Shown here: positions 24,236 to 36,545 of the stretch, in pieces
Layout: every line of letters starts with the position of its first letter
Position numbering within the stretch: position 1 is the stretch's first letter
Source of the DNA: Loxodes magnus
Taxonomy: Eukaryota; Ciliophora; Karyorelictea; Loxodida; Loxodidae
Reading direction: 5' to 3'
Assembly (NCBI GenBank): GCA_946699065.1
Contig: CAMPDV010000009.1
Location: forward strand, 1,674,001 to 1,738,000
DNA length: 64,000 nt
Notes under the pieces: generated by a model
Databases searched by the model: none
Seen by the model: the letters and a program-made list of their open reading frames with translations, nothing else
What the model was told of the DNA's origin: nothing
Program-made: the position numbers and the translations under genes

Positions 24236-26476
24236 TCAATCATGGTTTAAATATCTTTTTTTCACTTTTTTTCCATGAAGAGTAAGTTGAAGTCCAAAGC
24301 TGTTCATCACTTTTTCTGCCTTTTAAGCTTTTATGAGCAGCTTCCAGCCTCCTGTATTAACATCTTTTTGCTCTCATTACTTTGCTTGGTGGTAATCTAC
24401 AGTAACCTTAACAATATCACTCAGTACTGACTTTACAAGTCTCTTTGTTACTTTTGTGGAATAATCCATAGAAGGAGAGCTGTTAACTTCCAAAAGTCAC
24501 GGATTGCACTAATCATCAATGAGAAAGTCATATCCATATAATTCAAAGCTATTTTTCCTATTATCAATCATATCTTGCACTGATTCTAAGCTATACTAAA
24601 CTATCTGTTTCATCATTGGCTAAATTTTTATCTTTCAAAGATCCTAATTAAAAGTTTTAATCAGAAACCTTTAAAACTATCACAAGTCTCACATGCATCC
24701 ATCAGTTTCATTAAATTTCTTACTATACTTAGCAATAGCATTATTAGTCAAATGGGCGTATATATTATCTAATTATTCCACCTCATAAGTCTCAGCTGCA
24801 AATCTTATATAACAACATTCGTAAAACCATACAGTTAGAGGGTTTCAATCAGTTACTAGAATTCACTGCCTAATATCAAATTTCTTCTAATTTATAATTA
24901 AAGGATTTTCTATGTATTTTTGGAGAACTCAAGATTTCCCTCCCTTTACATGGTTTATAATTTAGTTCATTCCTTTCATAACTGAAATACCTCTTCCTCT
25001 AGATTTTCCAGCAGGTTTAATAATTCAAATATTATTTATTCCATTCAAATGAAACTGAGGTTTCTTTTAAAATTCTTTAAGAATTCTGACTACTCTCAAA
25101 GTTAGGGGATCCTAATTACTTTTTTCTAATAAAGATTCTATTGTACTATAGTTATACTGGTAGACCTTCCTTTCGTTCCAATTACTAAGAACTTCTTACT
25201 CACCTTGATCAATTAATGGTTTTGACTTACTACCTTCATCTAGTAACTCATTTATAGATTTCACAGTTTGACTACAAATTTTTAGCGCTATCTGTAATAT
25301 CTCTTGGTTTTTCCCAAGAGGCTTAAATTCACCAAGTAAATAAAGTTTTAAGACATTGACAGCTTGATTTATTTGGTACTCCTCTTTTCATTCTTCAATC
25401 TCTTTACTAAGAATAAAGCTTTTTGGAAAAAAAGTATTTACATCCACATTAGAATATCAAATCAAGTTTTTAATGTTAGCACATAAACCTTTCTTTGTTG
25501 TAATTTCAGCATTCTTCTAAAAATGGTTGACTATTTAGAAGTCTTCTAAGTAATTGTTTTTAATATCTGACATTTTAAGAGTTCATTTATAGTTGAAAAT
25601 CGGACTGTTAAACTCTTTATTTTCGAACCAACCTCTTGATAAGAGTTCTTCTTTAATAGTTTCATACTTATCATGGACAATGAAAACCTTAGTTTTTTAA
25701 TCAAGTTTATATCTCTTACGAAACTATTTCCAGTCAGTAAAAAGTGGGCAATTGATTTGGTTCTTTTTCAGACTCTTATTTCTCTTTTTATAATATTCTT
25801 CATCAGAAGAATCTTCTTCTTCAAGTTTATTAAGATTACTTAAAATAATCTAACGTGATTTTTAGATTAACTGACTCTTCTACTATTACTATGCAAGCTC
25901 TTCTTCCTATATTTTCTTTCTCTTTTCTTGGATTTTGTTTATAAACTCTAGTTATCTTTACAAAGACTTGCTATTTAGTTGCTAATCATTAATTGTTTGA
26001 GATTTGTTTGTAAACTAGCGCATATTTTGGTAGTTAAAACTCTTATTCGGACTTATGCTAGGGATTTAAATTACCTACTCTAAGAATTTGATATTAGGTG
26101 TCTAGTCTTTACTGATTATTAGTGATTAAGAAGTTGAAATTGAATTTAGATTATAAGAGATCCCTTAAATCTAGTTTCTTTGCTTCTTTCTATCGATATT
26201 AGTCTAGCTTAACACTATATTCCTTAACTAATCTTTTAGTTTAACTTACTTTTCCACATTCTACTTCTTCTCTTCTTTCTTCATTATATTGATCTAAGAC
26301 AATTTCTTAAGCACCAGCTTATTTCTCGATTCAAAATCCAGCTATTTATTCTTATTATAGTCCTTAGCAACGACAGACATTGAGGATTTTCTAAGAATTT
26401 GTTCTGGACTCTAAGTCTTTCCCTTTTCCAAAATGTTATCTTGAGTTAATAAAGCGTTAATTTATGAAGTTTACAT
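24236..26476 (-). CDS. Tubulin tyrosine ligase-like protein, TTLL3/8 (glycylase) type
   Basis: 746 residues, intronless. TTLL enzymes are ATP-grasp ligases that add amino acids to tubulin; TTLL3/8 are monoglycylases of ciliary tubulin. Residues 1-230 are Gln/Lys-rich and disordered. The catalytic domain begins with an F.DW..FR+RY segment (about 245). It then shows NIWIIKPAGKSRGRGI (about 472), [45 protein letters not shown], and [30 protein letters not shown] (about 645-675). The W of the invariant NPWLLEVN is a TGA (24497-24499, residue 660), strong evidence for UGA = Trp. The IRQW..VTDWNPL..WFYE segment points to the TTLL3/8 branch rather than polyglutamylases. Trp is encoded by TGA at least ten times here. 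Confidence 0.9.
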
Positions 26477-27140
26477 TATAGTATTATATAGCTTTTATAT
26501 TATATCCTTACTAATAATTCTCCCACTTACTTCATTACTCATAACTTACTTTCGCCTGTTAGACTTAAAAACGTAGCACAAGTTAAAACCATAGCATACC
26601 ACTTTAGACTCTAGATTTGATTATAAAAAGGTACTTAGATTCGAGTAGCTATAAAACTAGCAATCCTAGTCTTAGATACCACTAAGTTACTTTACGAGTT
26701 TACTTCTATTAATGGTATGTGATACATATACTATGCTAAGTAGTATTTAATATGCAATATAATAATAAAAATTACTTTAAAATAGCTAATAATCGCTAAT
26801 AACTGCTCTTGATTATTATCATAGCAGACTAATTAATTTACAATATGATATTATTATAGCAGAGTAAGAGTGATAATTGATAAAGCTTAAATCTAGCAAC
26901 CTTTAGATTTTAATTGCTTTAATATTATTAATCATTAGGTTCTTGCTTAACTTTATTTAATGTTTATTAATCCTTGTCTGTTTATTTACAGTTATCGCTT
27001 TTTTAAAGAGAGACAAGAAGAAAATATTTTTTTGCAGTTAATAGGCTTTCACCAATACTTATCGCTATCTTTTTAAGACTCTTTACTTATTTATTTTTAG
27101 AAGAAAAGCGAATTTAGGTTAAAATCTGTCTTGATTAATA
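26477..27140. other. Gap without a supported gene
   Basis: AT-rich sequence upstream of the TTLL gene. No feature recognised. Confidence 0.45.
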
Positions 27141-27679
27141 ATGATTAGATTTAAAAGCAAGTATTAATATCTTTAGTAGAATGAAGCAATTCTTACAGAT
27201 AAGAACAATATTTTGATTTAAAACTTAGATATAAGAATCTGACTTAAAGGATTCTAATCCAAATAAATTAAGCAAATAGATAAGAAAATAGGTTAGCATT
27301 TATGGTAATTTAACCAGATCACCACTATTATGCTTGGTATCTTCTAATTCTCTTTATTAATTAATAACTTAATAGTAATATTTTCCACCTATATACCAAC
27401 TCACGTTTTGAAAAATAAGCTTATAAGCCTTTCTTTTTAGAAGGCTAATTATTAATTTTAAGATAATACTGGATTTTTAGGACTTAGTTTAAAAGTTTGG
27501 AAAAGGCTTTATTTAACTAAGCAGAAGAACTTTAAAAATTTAATTTAGTTGTCACATAAAAGCTTTAATGTAAGTGAAGAAAAAGTAAATAAGAAAGAAA
27601 AGGAGAAGGCTGTAATGGTATTATTTATTAAAGTAAAAAAGATATGGAAGGTAATAAATGTTTTAAAGTCATAACTTGA
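27141..27679 (+). CDS. Possible short gene converging on V-ATPase D
   Basis: ATG at 27141 opens a coding-like frame (MIRFKSKYQYLQQNEAIL...). The most gene-like last exon is in another frame (...GEGCNGIIYQSKKDMEGNKCFKVIT), ending at a TGA at 27677-27679. At least one short intron would be needed; GTAAGTGAAGAAAAAG near 27561 is one candidate but gives the third frame. If real, its stop directly abuts the V-ATPase D stop in the palindrome TGATCA. No homologue recognised. Confidence 0.3.
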
Positions 27680-28417
27680 TCAAAAAATGATATCAGGATC
27701 TTTTTCTTCAGAAGCGAATCCCTATAAATCTACTGGCTTGCTCTCTAAGTTTTCCTTTTCTTTCTACAAAATTTATTGAGCAGCCTTTTTCTTCTTACTG
27801 TTTTATACCTTTTTGAGCCTATAAAAGTCTTCTCTTTCAATTTCATCTAGCTCCTTAATGATATAATCTATGGCTCCTTCAAACCTTGGAATTACTACGT
27901 TTTCTAGTGCGTTAACTCTTCTAGAAGTAATTTTGATTACTTGATCCAAAGTCTAAAAACTAGTTTATAGCCCAGCTAACTTAATAAGTAACTAAATTAG
28001 CTTAATTCATTTTTCTTTCGATTTGCTGATTGCTTAGCCACCTCCAGTAATACCGATTTAAGAGAAATCACTACTCGCAGATTCATCCTCCCTAGCATGA
28101 AAGACTGGAATATAAACACCAGCTACATTACTTTAACCCATGGAAACTTACAATGAAGCTCTTTTGACTGCTTCTATTAGTTTATGAGCAAAATCACCAG
28201 CTCCATAGTTAGCTTCAGCAAGTGAATAAAGAGCGATTCTCATTTCTTTTCCCATAATTCCTTTGGTAGTTAAAATATCCTTCATAATTTCTCTGAATTT
28301 TTTCTTTAGTCCATCTAATTTTTTCTTTAATAGCTCATAACCTTTTTTAGCACCTACTAATCTAGCCTTATATATTGTAAGCTAGGCTCTAGAAGGTAGA
28401 ACTCTTTTTGAAGTCAT
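27680..28417 (-). CDS. V-type ATPase subunit D
   Basis: 245 residues, the usual length for V-ATPase subunit D, the central-stalk rotor component that couples V1 ATP hydrolysis to proton pumping. The N-terminal helix begins with the family pattern (LPSRAQL..YKARLVGAKKGYELLKKKLDGL..+FREI). A central GVYIPVF segment is followed by the C-terminal helix QTSFQTLDQVIKITSRRVNALENVVIPR.E..I.YI..ELDE.ERE.FYRLK+VQ, one of the most conserved parts of the family. One TGA (KEK-W-IKL) is Trp. The C-terminal 40 residues are charged and variable, as usual. No intron. Confidence 0.95.
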
Positions 28418-29464
28418 TTTTAAATTTATTGTTTAATTGCATTATTAAAGTCATAGCTTTAACTTTAATTTACTTCTAATTAATTCTATCCTGCTCTTAT
28501 CTTTATTTACCTACACTTACCTCTATTCTCATTATATCCAAAACTCATGCGTTAACGTATGTAATAATTTTTTTCTTACTTACTTTATTTCCTACCATTC
28601 TGTCAAATTTTATCGTTTAGGTAGCTTTATAAATTAACAAGTTGAAGCTAATTCTCTGTTATAGAATAATAACTTTAACTAAAGTATATAGGGATATTAA
28701 CCCTAGTAAATAACTTAAAATGGAGTAAGATTGCTTATAAGCTGTTTCTTTAGTTATTAATAGAAAATAGTTTAATTCCTTTTCCTTTTATCCCCTAAAA
28801 TCCTTATTTATGTTCTTAAATTACTATTCTTAATACAAGTTGTTAATGATATCACCATCCTCCAGAAAGAGTTTGAAGAATCATAGTAAAAACTTCAGGT
28901 AATTTTTGTATTAGTAATTAGTTTATACAAAGAAGTACCAGAAATTTCATTTATCTCATTTTTTCTCTTAACCTTCCTTCATAAAAGGTAATTCACCAAT
29001 AAGCAGGTATGCTATCTCCTTAGATGTAGTGCAATTATAGTAACTAGAATACAAAGTTAAAGTATAACTAAATCAGTTATATCTAATCATAGCAATCTTA
29101 CTCCTACTTCTGCATATTCATTTAGCTTTATCTTCTTATCTTATAACTGTATTCCTATCTTAAAAATCATTTGTATATACTTACCTTCCTTGCTGACAAG
29201 AATAGTTCTAAGGAAAGCTACTCTCTTTGTATTAAAATTATGCTAGCCTTAGTAAGTTTATCTAAGCAGTTCTATATAAGCTTTTATAATAGCAGGAGCA
29301 CAATAAATTGCTAATATAATAAAGGTGAAGAAGTTGGTTAGAGCTAAATGAATAATTAAGAAGTAATTTAGTGATCAATTACTATGAGGATAAGTGTGTA
29401 AATAAGACCTAATGAAGATAATACTTTGAAGATAGATAGAAGAATCAAATTATTAAGTGGTAAA
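28418..29464. other. Gap; upstream of an unknown gene
   Basis: No recognised gene. Open, weakly coding-like frames from about 29220 lead in frame into the next gene, so its true start could lie upstream of 29465. Confidence 0.4.
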
Positions 29465-32056
29465 ATGGAAAAATTTATAAAAGAAATCAATAATCTCTCT
29501 ACAGCCTATATAGTCCTTAACTTAAATAAATGCTATAAATATAAGTAAAATCTTATTAATTTTGTACTCTTTAGTTTTAGTATAGCAGCAGATTAAAAAT
29601 CTTAAGAAGAGACTTTAAAACACAGAAAATGGTTAAAAGTGAGGATTATATTCTAATAATAAATAAGTGGATCTAAACTAAAGGTAAATATTAACAATGT
29701 AGCATTTATTATCTCATCAAAAATCTGATTTTAAGTATCCTAGCTACAGATAAATAACTAAGTAAACATTATATAATAATGGAATTTTAACACTAATATA
29801 AACTTAATAAGTAAGAGACTTAAGAAATGTCTATAGTTTTATTAAGGACATAATGATAATTAAAATGGATTTAAGAAGATTAGAAATCTAAATATCTCTT
29901 TCTTGCATCAACTCCCTAATCCGAAAATTATCTATTTTAAATATACGCTATTTTTATCCTCTTTAGACTTCATATTAAAGAAAGAAACAACTAGAGATGA
30001 GAAGACAATAATTAAAATAAATTCTATACTAAATTATTTCTTTGAACTAACAAAAGAAAATGAGTTTGTAAAAGGTAGATAGAAGAAAGTCCTCAATCAA
30101 GTTAAAATATAACTTTATATACTAATAAATTAAATATAAACCTTAAGGTTTATTTAATTACTAAAAGTAAAATAAAGCAGAATATTTATTTATCTATTTT
30201 AGAATAGAAATACACTTTTATTAGGGTTGACTAGTTAAGTTAAGTATAGCAGGATTTATTAAATCGAATCTAAAAAAGATTAGGAAAAATAATAAGTTAT
30301 GAACTTTAAAATTCCTAAGGATTCCTTTCTTAAAGCAAATTTAGTCTGAAATCTTAAGTTGGAAATGATTTTTGCTAGTGCTTCTTAAATTTTCTAATAT
30401 AATTTAATATTTAAGAGTAATATTAAGTGTAATACAATATAGGCAGAAGTGTAAGGACTTAAAACTTATAAATTATATTTTTAATAAAATCAAAAACTAC
30501 ACATTTAGATATCGTTTCTACTCATTTTTTCCTCTTTTATTATTAACGAAGAAAAGAAAAGCTCAAGGCAGTTTATTTAAAGGGATGAAAATGAAATTCC
30601 TAAAAGTAAGTAGATTAAAGTAATTTATAATAGAAACAATAACTAAGCATGGTAACTAAGTACTGAAGTGTCTAGATAATAATATGAATATAATTAAATT
30701 ATGAGGTTTTAGATAAACCTACTTCAATAGTAAAAATGAATGCTTATTGATTTAAATAAAAAACTAAAAGTATTAAGTAGAATATTAGTTCATATTCAAA
30801 ATAAAATGACTAACTCTTAAAATCTGAAGAGATATGAAAAACAGCATTTGAAATTCAAACTATCGAACCCTATTGATTATCTACTCAATTTAAGCTGTAG
30901 AGGTAAGTTTAGTCATTTAGAATCAAGAGCTCACTCACCGACTTACAATATGCTGTAAAATAACGATGAATAGTTTCTAGTAGAACCTTGACTAGAAAAT
31001 GTCGAAGATCAGACATTATACTAAACTGATGATCACTTTAATAACACATAACAGCATACGATAAAGAGATGAGATAACAAGCCAAAATACTAAGAGCTAG
31101 AAGTTTAATAATAAGAACACACCTAAAAAATAAAAGCTGATTCCAGTGTTAAGCATAAAGTTACTTAGCAAGTATTAAAACCAAGTTAAGTGAACTTCAA
31201 TTGTAAGAGTAACCCTATGCTACCAAAACGAAAAAACTCTTATAAAAATACTTTAAGCATTAAAAAATTAAGATAGCAGAAAACCTTCTGCATTGATAAT
31301 TAGGATACCTAGAAATAAATAAATAATCGTGATTCTGAAAAATAGTAAGCTGTTTATCATATTCCAATTAAGTTCAATGCAACCTCACGGTTGCCTATGT
31401 TCAAACAGTTTCCTCTAAAATGCCCCTCACATATCAAAACGCTAAAACGAAAAAACTTGAGGAATTAAATACACTAAACAGCACATAATGCAACTAGTAA
31501 AGTACTCTTGAACTACGAGGATTTGCATTAGAAACTGAAATAGAAATTAAATAATATAAGCAAATAGTCTCATCAAAAGGAAGTAAACAGTCTAGTAGCT
31601 TAGAATAATAAATAGTCTATTATAGCTTTTAATAGATCTAGGACTATTTCTCCTTTTGGAAAATTACCGTAAATGTAACTTTAGAATGTTTATGTGAATA
31701 AAGCAAAATACCAAAAAGAACTTTGAAATATACTTTCTAGCAGAGAAAGACCAAGTACCAGTGAAAATAAATTCAAATTTCTAAGATAAATTCCTGCAAT
31801 TGGTCTAAATAAGTCAGAAAAACCAAAGAGTCCATATATTTTAAAGATAGGTAATAAGTTCTTTGAATGATATACTCAAGATATGTCTTTTATTTAATGT
31901 TCTTAAAAAATTAAATATATGAATGTGCTTAAAGAGTCAAAGCTCTCGCTTTTGGTATTCTAAAAATAAAATCCTATAATCTTAAAATAAGAATTCTCAA
32001 TTATTACCAATATTTTAGAATCTAAATATGAGATAATTCATTTATAAGTTGCTTGA
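29465..32056 (+). CDS. Unknown protein, well supported in its C-terminal half
   Basis: One uninterrupted frame of 863 codons from ATG at 29465. The part after about 30550 is clearly coding: Lys/Gln/Asn/Ser-rich, basic, with motifs such as SNPMLPKRKNSY and SRTISPFGKLPQ, and TGA read as Trp (for example EP-W-LENV, KR-W-DNK). The upstream half is less certain; codon periodicity is present but neighbouring frames also look plausible in places. A minimal model would start at the in-frame ATG at 30740. A TGA at 31868 is read through because the next 60 codons (MNVLKESKLSLLVFQKQNP...) are coding-like; I end at the TGA at 32054. No domain recognised. Disordered basic composition suggests a cytoskeletal or nucleic-acid partner, which is only inference. 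Confidence 0.5.
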
Positions 32057-32869
32057 AGATAGCAAGCATTACAGTATTATAGTCATATTAGTCAAATATT
32101 TTATAGTGTATTATAATTAAGCATAGTATCAACTTTATATTTATCATATTGATACAATGTACATAAAACTAGTGATTCTTTTAATAGTAAACCGTCTTAT
32201 ATGAACATGTTGCAACTAGCATAACAAGTATTTATAATTATAAACAATCTTCAAATCTAAATTAACTCTTTAACTTTTAAAATATCCGCCTCTTTATTCC
32301 TTACTCTTTTTATACTTAAATAAATTAAGTATGTTTAAAGGAATTGTTTAAGTACATAATAAATAATGGTCTATCTTAGTAAAATTAATAGAGCTGTATC
32401 TTTTATCTAACTAGATAGCTGTAACTTATAAATATTAAATAGTAAATGTAATAATTGTCTAAATTAACTAATTTATTCTCTTTCTTTACTATGCTTTATT
32501 CTCTATTATAACTATTGTATAATATACTCTATTCTTATTTTTTTAATAAATGCTTCCAAAGGTAAAATATTTAGACAATATTACTTCTAAATATATATTT
32601 AACAGTGAAAAGTGGTGTTTACTATAATGAGTAAAAATAAGTGAATAGTTGGTTTTAAAAGAGATTGAGTGTGAAGGAATTAAGAGAGTAAAATAAGTTT
32701 AAAATTGATTTTGCTCGAAGTTTTATATTAAACGAGAAAAGTAGAATTAGCATAAAGTTATATAAAGAGAAGGAAAGAAAAAAGAGGATTTAAAAAAGAG
32801 ATTTGAATCAAAGGAGTAAAAAATAAATTTTTTTTATTTGTTTTTAATCTTCATTTACTGAAAACAGTG
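32057..32869. other. Gap without a supported gene
   Basis: Very AT-rich; no feature recognised. Confidence 0.45.
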
Positions 32870-34340
32870 TGTTCTACGAAAAATTTAACTTAAAAGAGAT
32901 AGATTGGCTAAAGGAAATAAGCTAAAATTTATCTTTCTTACAGCATCAACTTACAAAGATTATGCTGTTCATGCTATTTTTAATCTAAGTCTTAGCTTTT
33001 TTTCGAATGTTCAACTTTCAGTTTATGACTTATAATTTACCTTTTAGGCTTAGTAAATTTTTTTCTTTTATCTACAATTCAGCATTTAAGAACAGGATAC
33101 TTTTAGTCCATAAGACTTTGGTTTTTAAAGCATTGAAAGATATTTTTTATAAGATAAGTATAATTACATATTATGAGATGAATTTTATTCTCTCTTTCTA
33201 ACTTTTTTCAGACTAGTTATGTTTTTATCTGACAATACCTATTTTTTCTTCTTTTGCAGTCATATAACTTTTATTAGATACCTTTTTTATTTAATAAGAT
33301 TCTCAGACAAACTTTTGATAGATGAGTAGTTTGTTTGGAATTTATAATTTGATAAAGTAATTTTTTTTTCTTTTTATGAAAGAGAATATTCTATAGCAGA
33401 CATTAATTTTGTTGATTTATAATTCATATGTAATTGGATTTAGGAAGATTTACTTTCTCTACTTTTAAATGTTAAAATCTTCCTATTTTTTAAATTAATT
33501 CTATAAGCTTTAAAAATGCTTTGAGAAAATTCAGATATATGTCATATCTTTATCTCATTAAATTAGATTGTGGAAGTCTAATTACGTTTTATCACTCAAT
33601 AATAAATCAATTTTTTCCATTGCAAATCTCTTTTAAAGAAAGTGATTGCCTGAAATAACACAAACTTCTTCTCTTTTATTAAAGTTAAGCGCTTTAATAA
33701 TGTCTTCACTCCTGGTACTACTCTTTGCAATTTAAAATACTTTTTAAAGATTTAATTGTGAGTAAATCTATATGATTATTAAATTCTTCTTCTAGTATTA
33801 TTTTTTCAACTAAATATTCAATCTGAGTGTAATTATAGTAGTCACTTCAATATTAAAATATTGTTTATTGAATATCTTTCACTTTTCTTATAACCTCTTT
33901 ATTATTAGAATCCTCACTAATAGGGGAAATTAGAATGTTAAGAAATTACTAGTTTAAATAAACGTAAATTAGATGCTTATAAGTCCTAACTAAATATTTA
34001 TAAAATTTTAGATTTCCAATTATGCACATTTTTAGTATCTACTTTAAGCCAAAACTTAAGCATTTATTATTTTTTTATTTTACATAAATATGCCAAATTA
34101 AAGCGACTTTTCTTAATAAATAGCCAATTTAGAAATAAAATTAGGCAATTTTTTAATTTAATTAGTAATAATCTTCTAGTATTTCAGCCAATTACAAATT
34201 TAGTTTTTTACTATTAAGCATTTAATTATTAGAAGGGAATTACTTTTTTATTATTTTTGCTATATCTCACTTAAATTTTATTTCCTTTAGTACTAAGTAT
34301 AAAACTTTCTAGAAAGCATATTCTTTTTATTAATATATTA
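32870..34340 (-). other. Probable coding region, frames disrupted
   Basis: The + strand is strikingly T-rich, so the minus strand is purine-rich. The minus strand shows two strong coding stretches in different frames. One runs over bases about 33930-33725 (...DIQQTIFQYWSDYYNY.. to ..FNNHIDLLTIKSLKSILNCKE). The other, shifted by +1, runs over about 33725-33560 (SEDIIKALNFNKREEVCVIS... to ...DLLLSDKTQ). A +1 shift is what a 16-nt (or 13- or 10-nt) intron would give, but I find no clean 16-nt GT...AG at the junction. The remainder on both sides is open but ambiguous. It may be an intron-containing gene whose splice sites I cannot place, or a decayed gene. No homologue recognised. Confidence 0.3.
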
Positions 34341-34603
34341 GATTTTAAATTTTCGCATGAGAAAGGGGGTGATAACTATAGTTATAATCCTTTAATTAGT
34401 TTCCATATTTTTTAATTATGAATCTGCTTTATTTAACTATCATTTCTTATCTATTTTTCTAAATTATTTTGCTTGCTTAATTTTAACTAAAATAAAGTAT
34501 AAGAATTTATTTATTTTTAATGTAAAATTTAGTTTAATTGTATGCTTTAAGAGATCAAAGAATTTAAAGTAGTTGTGAAGTTAATTTATTTAAGTAAAAT
34601 AAA

Positions 34604-35595
34604 ATGGCACCGTAGAAATAGCAGATCTCTATCAATGAATAGCTAAAAAGGTTGAATAGCAATCTAATTTAATCGAATAATCATCTTAATGAGATAAGAG
34701 AATATCTCAGGAATCCTTTGCATAATCAGTTCAGTAAAGGATATAAAATAAGCAATAAGAGTTAAAATAGCGTAGATTAAAGATTGAAAAAATGGAATAG
34801 ATACTAGAAAAAACAGGTTAAATAGAATCTAATTTTGTTATTTTTTTGATATCTTTAAAAAGCTGCTTTGTAGAACTTAAATAAAGATGAAGAAACTTTT
34901 GAGTATTATTACATAATTCTTTAGCTAAATTCTAATCATGCCTTTACTTGAAGTACCAAAGGAGATTACATTAATAGGCAAATTCAGTAAAGATAAGGAT
35001 TGTTTAGACATACTTTTAAAAAATGATCTTTATCTATTATAACCTACATTAAAAAAGAGAAATTCCGAAGTGTTTAGAAGCCATAAAAGAGAGATTTTAT
35101 AACTGAATTAAGTTTTTAAGCTTTCCAAATGATGAAGTCTTTACAAGAAAAATACTTGCTTTAATCAAGTCAAAAAAGTATATAAAAGGAATAGAGTCAT
35201 TCATTTAGCTATTTTGTATCCTAAAAACATTTTGTCTACACTAAAAATTAAAATATTTTAGGTAGACTTTAAAAATTAAAAAATCATAAGAAAGCTATAA
35301 TGCAGCTAGTAAACTAGATCCTAAATATTCAGAAGAAAATCGCATTAAAGGGAAAACACCAAGTCCAATTATTGAAGTGAACGGTGAAAGCAAAAAAAGA
35401 AATTTTAGAGTAAAAAATACTAAAAATGATAACATTAGTTATTAAAACAAAGTACGATAATAACTAGCAGAATGAAATGAAGAGCTGATAAAAATAAAAA
35501 AAACATGAAAAAGAAATGGTTCAAATTACTAGAATAGTATGTATATAATTCTTCAAATATTTAACGTAGAAGATGAAGCTTCTTTAAAAATCTGA
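34604..35595 (+). CDS. Unknown gene, at least two introns
   Basis: Begins MAPQKQQISINEQLKRLN and ends at a TGA at 35593. Three successive coding frames are each shifted by +1: 34604 to about 34910 (…NLNKDEETF), about 34930 to 35060 (LLEVPKEITLIGKFSKDKDCLDILL…), and about 35070 to 35592 (…FPNDEVFTRKILALIKSKK…, KYSEENRIKGKTPSPIIEV…). The first junction fits a 22-nt intron, roughly 34905-34926, beginning GTATTATTAC and ending CTTTAG. The second is ambiguous (22 or 28 nt). A C-terminal KTPSP motif could be a proline-directed kinase site. No homologue recognised. The ends are more certain than the middle. Confidence 0.5.
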
Positions 35596-36545
35596 TTTAA
35601 GTCCTCTTTAAGAACTCATAAAACAGTTAATCAGATTTAATAATTTGTAAAGGTTTAAAAGGTTAAAAGGAATTAATAATTTCAAAATTGGCCTTTATAT
35701 CCAATGAATTTAAAAAAATTTTCTCATGAACTAAAAGGGTGGTTTAGGATTTCATTAATCTGCTATCCGTATTTATAATTTAGTCTTCACGATTAAGTCT
35801 TTTAAAACTAAAAATTATTTCAAAATTCCTCAAATTACTATTATATAATTTTTTCCTATATATTTAACCTGCCTAAGATGGATATATTTTAATTAAATCT
35901 TAAATCAATCTTTTTCATTCTTTTCTTAAATTTAGTTTCTTAGCCAGCATCTTTTTTATCAGTGTTGTGTTTAGTATATATAGCAACTTATTTTTCTTCT
36001 TATGATTTAATAAAAGTCATTTTGCTCTAAATCTTCAAGTCACATCTTTATTACCCATAGGTCCTTTAAATAGTGTCTTAATATAGTATCTGTTTTTCCT
36101 AGATTTATTTTAATTTACATTAGAATATCGAAAACTAATATTAAGACATTTAAATATATTAGATAAATCGTTAATCAATCTTGCATAAGTTTAGTCCCAT
36201 TTGATATTAAATATTATCAATAGCCTATATAGATAGAAAATTAAGGCTTAATTTTTTTAATATTGTATCTAGTATTTATTCGTATTTTTCAATCTTTAAT
36301 CTTTATTGCTTTAACTCTTATTGTTCTTTGTTTATCTTTGATACATTGATTGCTCAAAATGCTCTTAAGATTAATTTTCTTCTAATTATTTAGTTATCTA
36401 ATTAGTTTTCTATTCTGTCCGAATGCTTTATTATTTATGGTTATATTTCTAATTTCTATTTTCATTTTGTTATTTTCTCTAATTTTTAAATTTATTTTCC
36501 AATTTAGACTAGCTGAGTTTTAAATAATGTTTTATTATATATAAA
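35596..36545. other. T-rich gap without a supported gene
   Basis: The + strand is T-rich and no start-to-stop model is supported on either strand. Confidence 0.45.

Noticed and set aside
30903-30920. GTAAGTTTAGTCATTTAG in the 29.5-32 kb gene
   Set aside because: It is 18 nt and in frame, so splicing cannot be told from reading through. No evidence for removal, so I kept it as coding.
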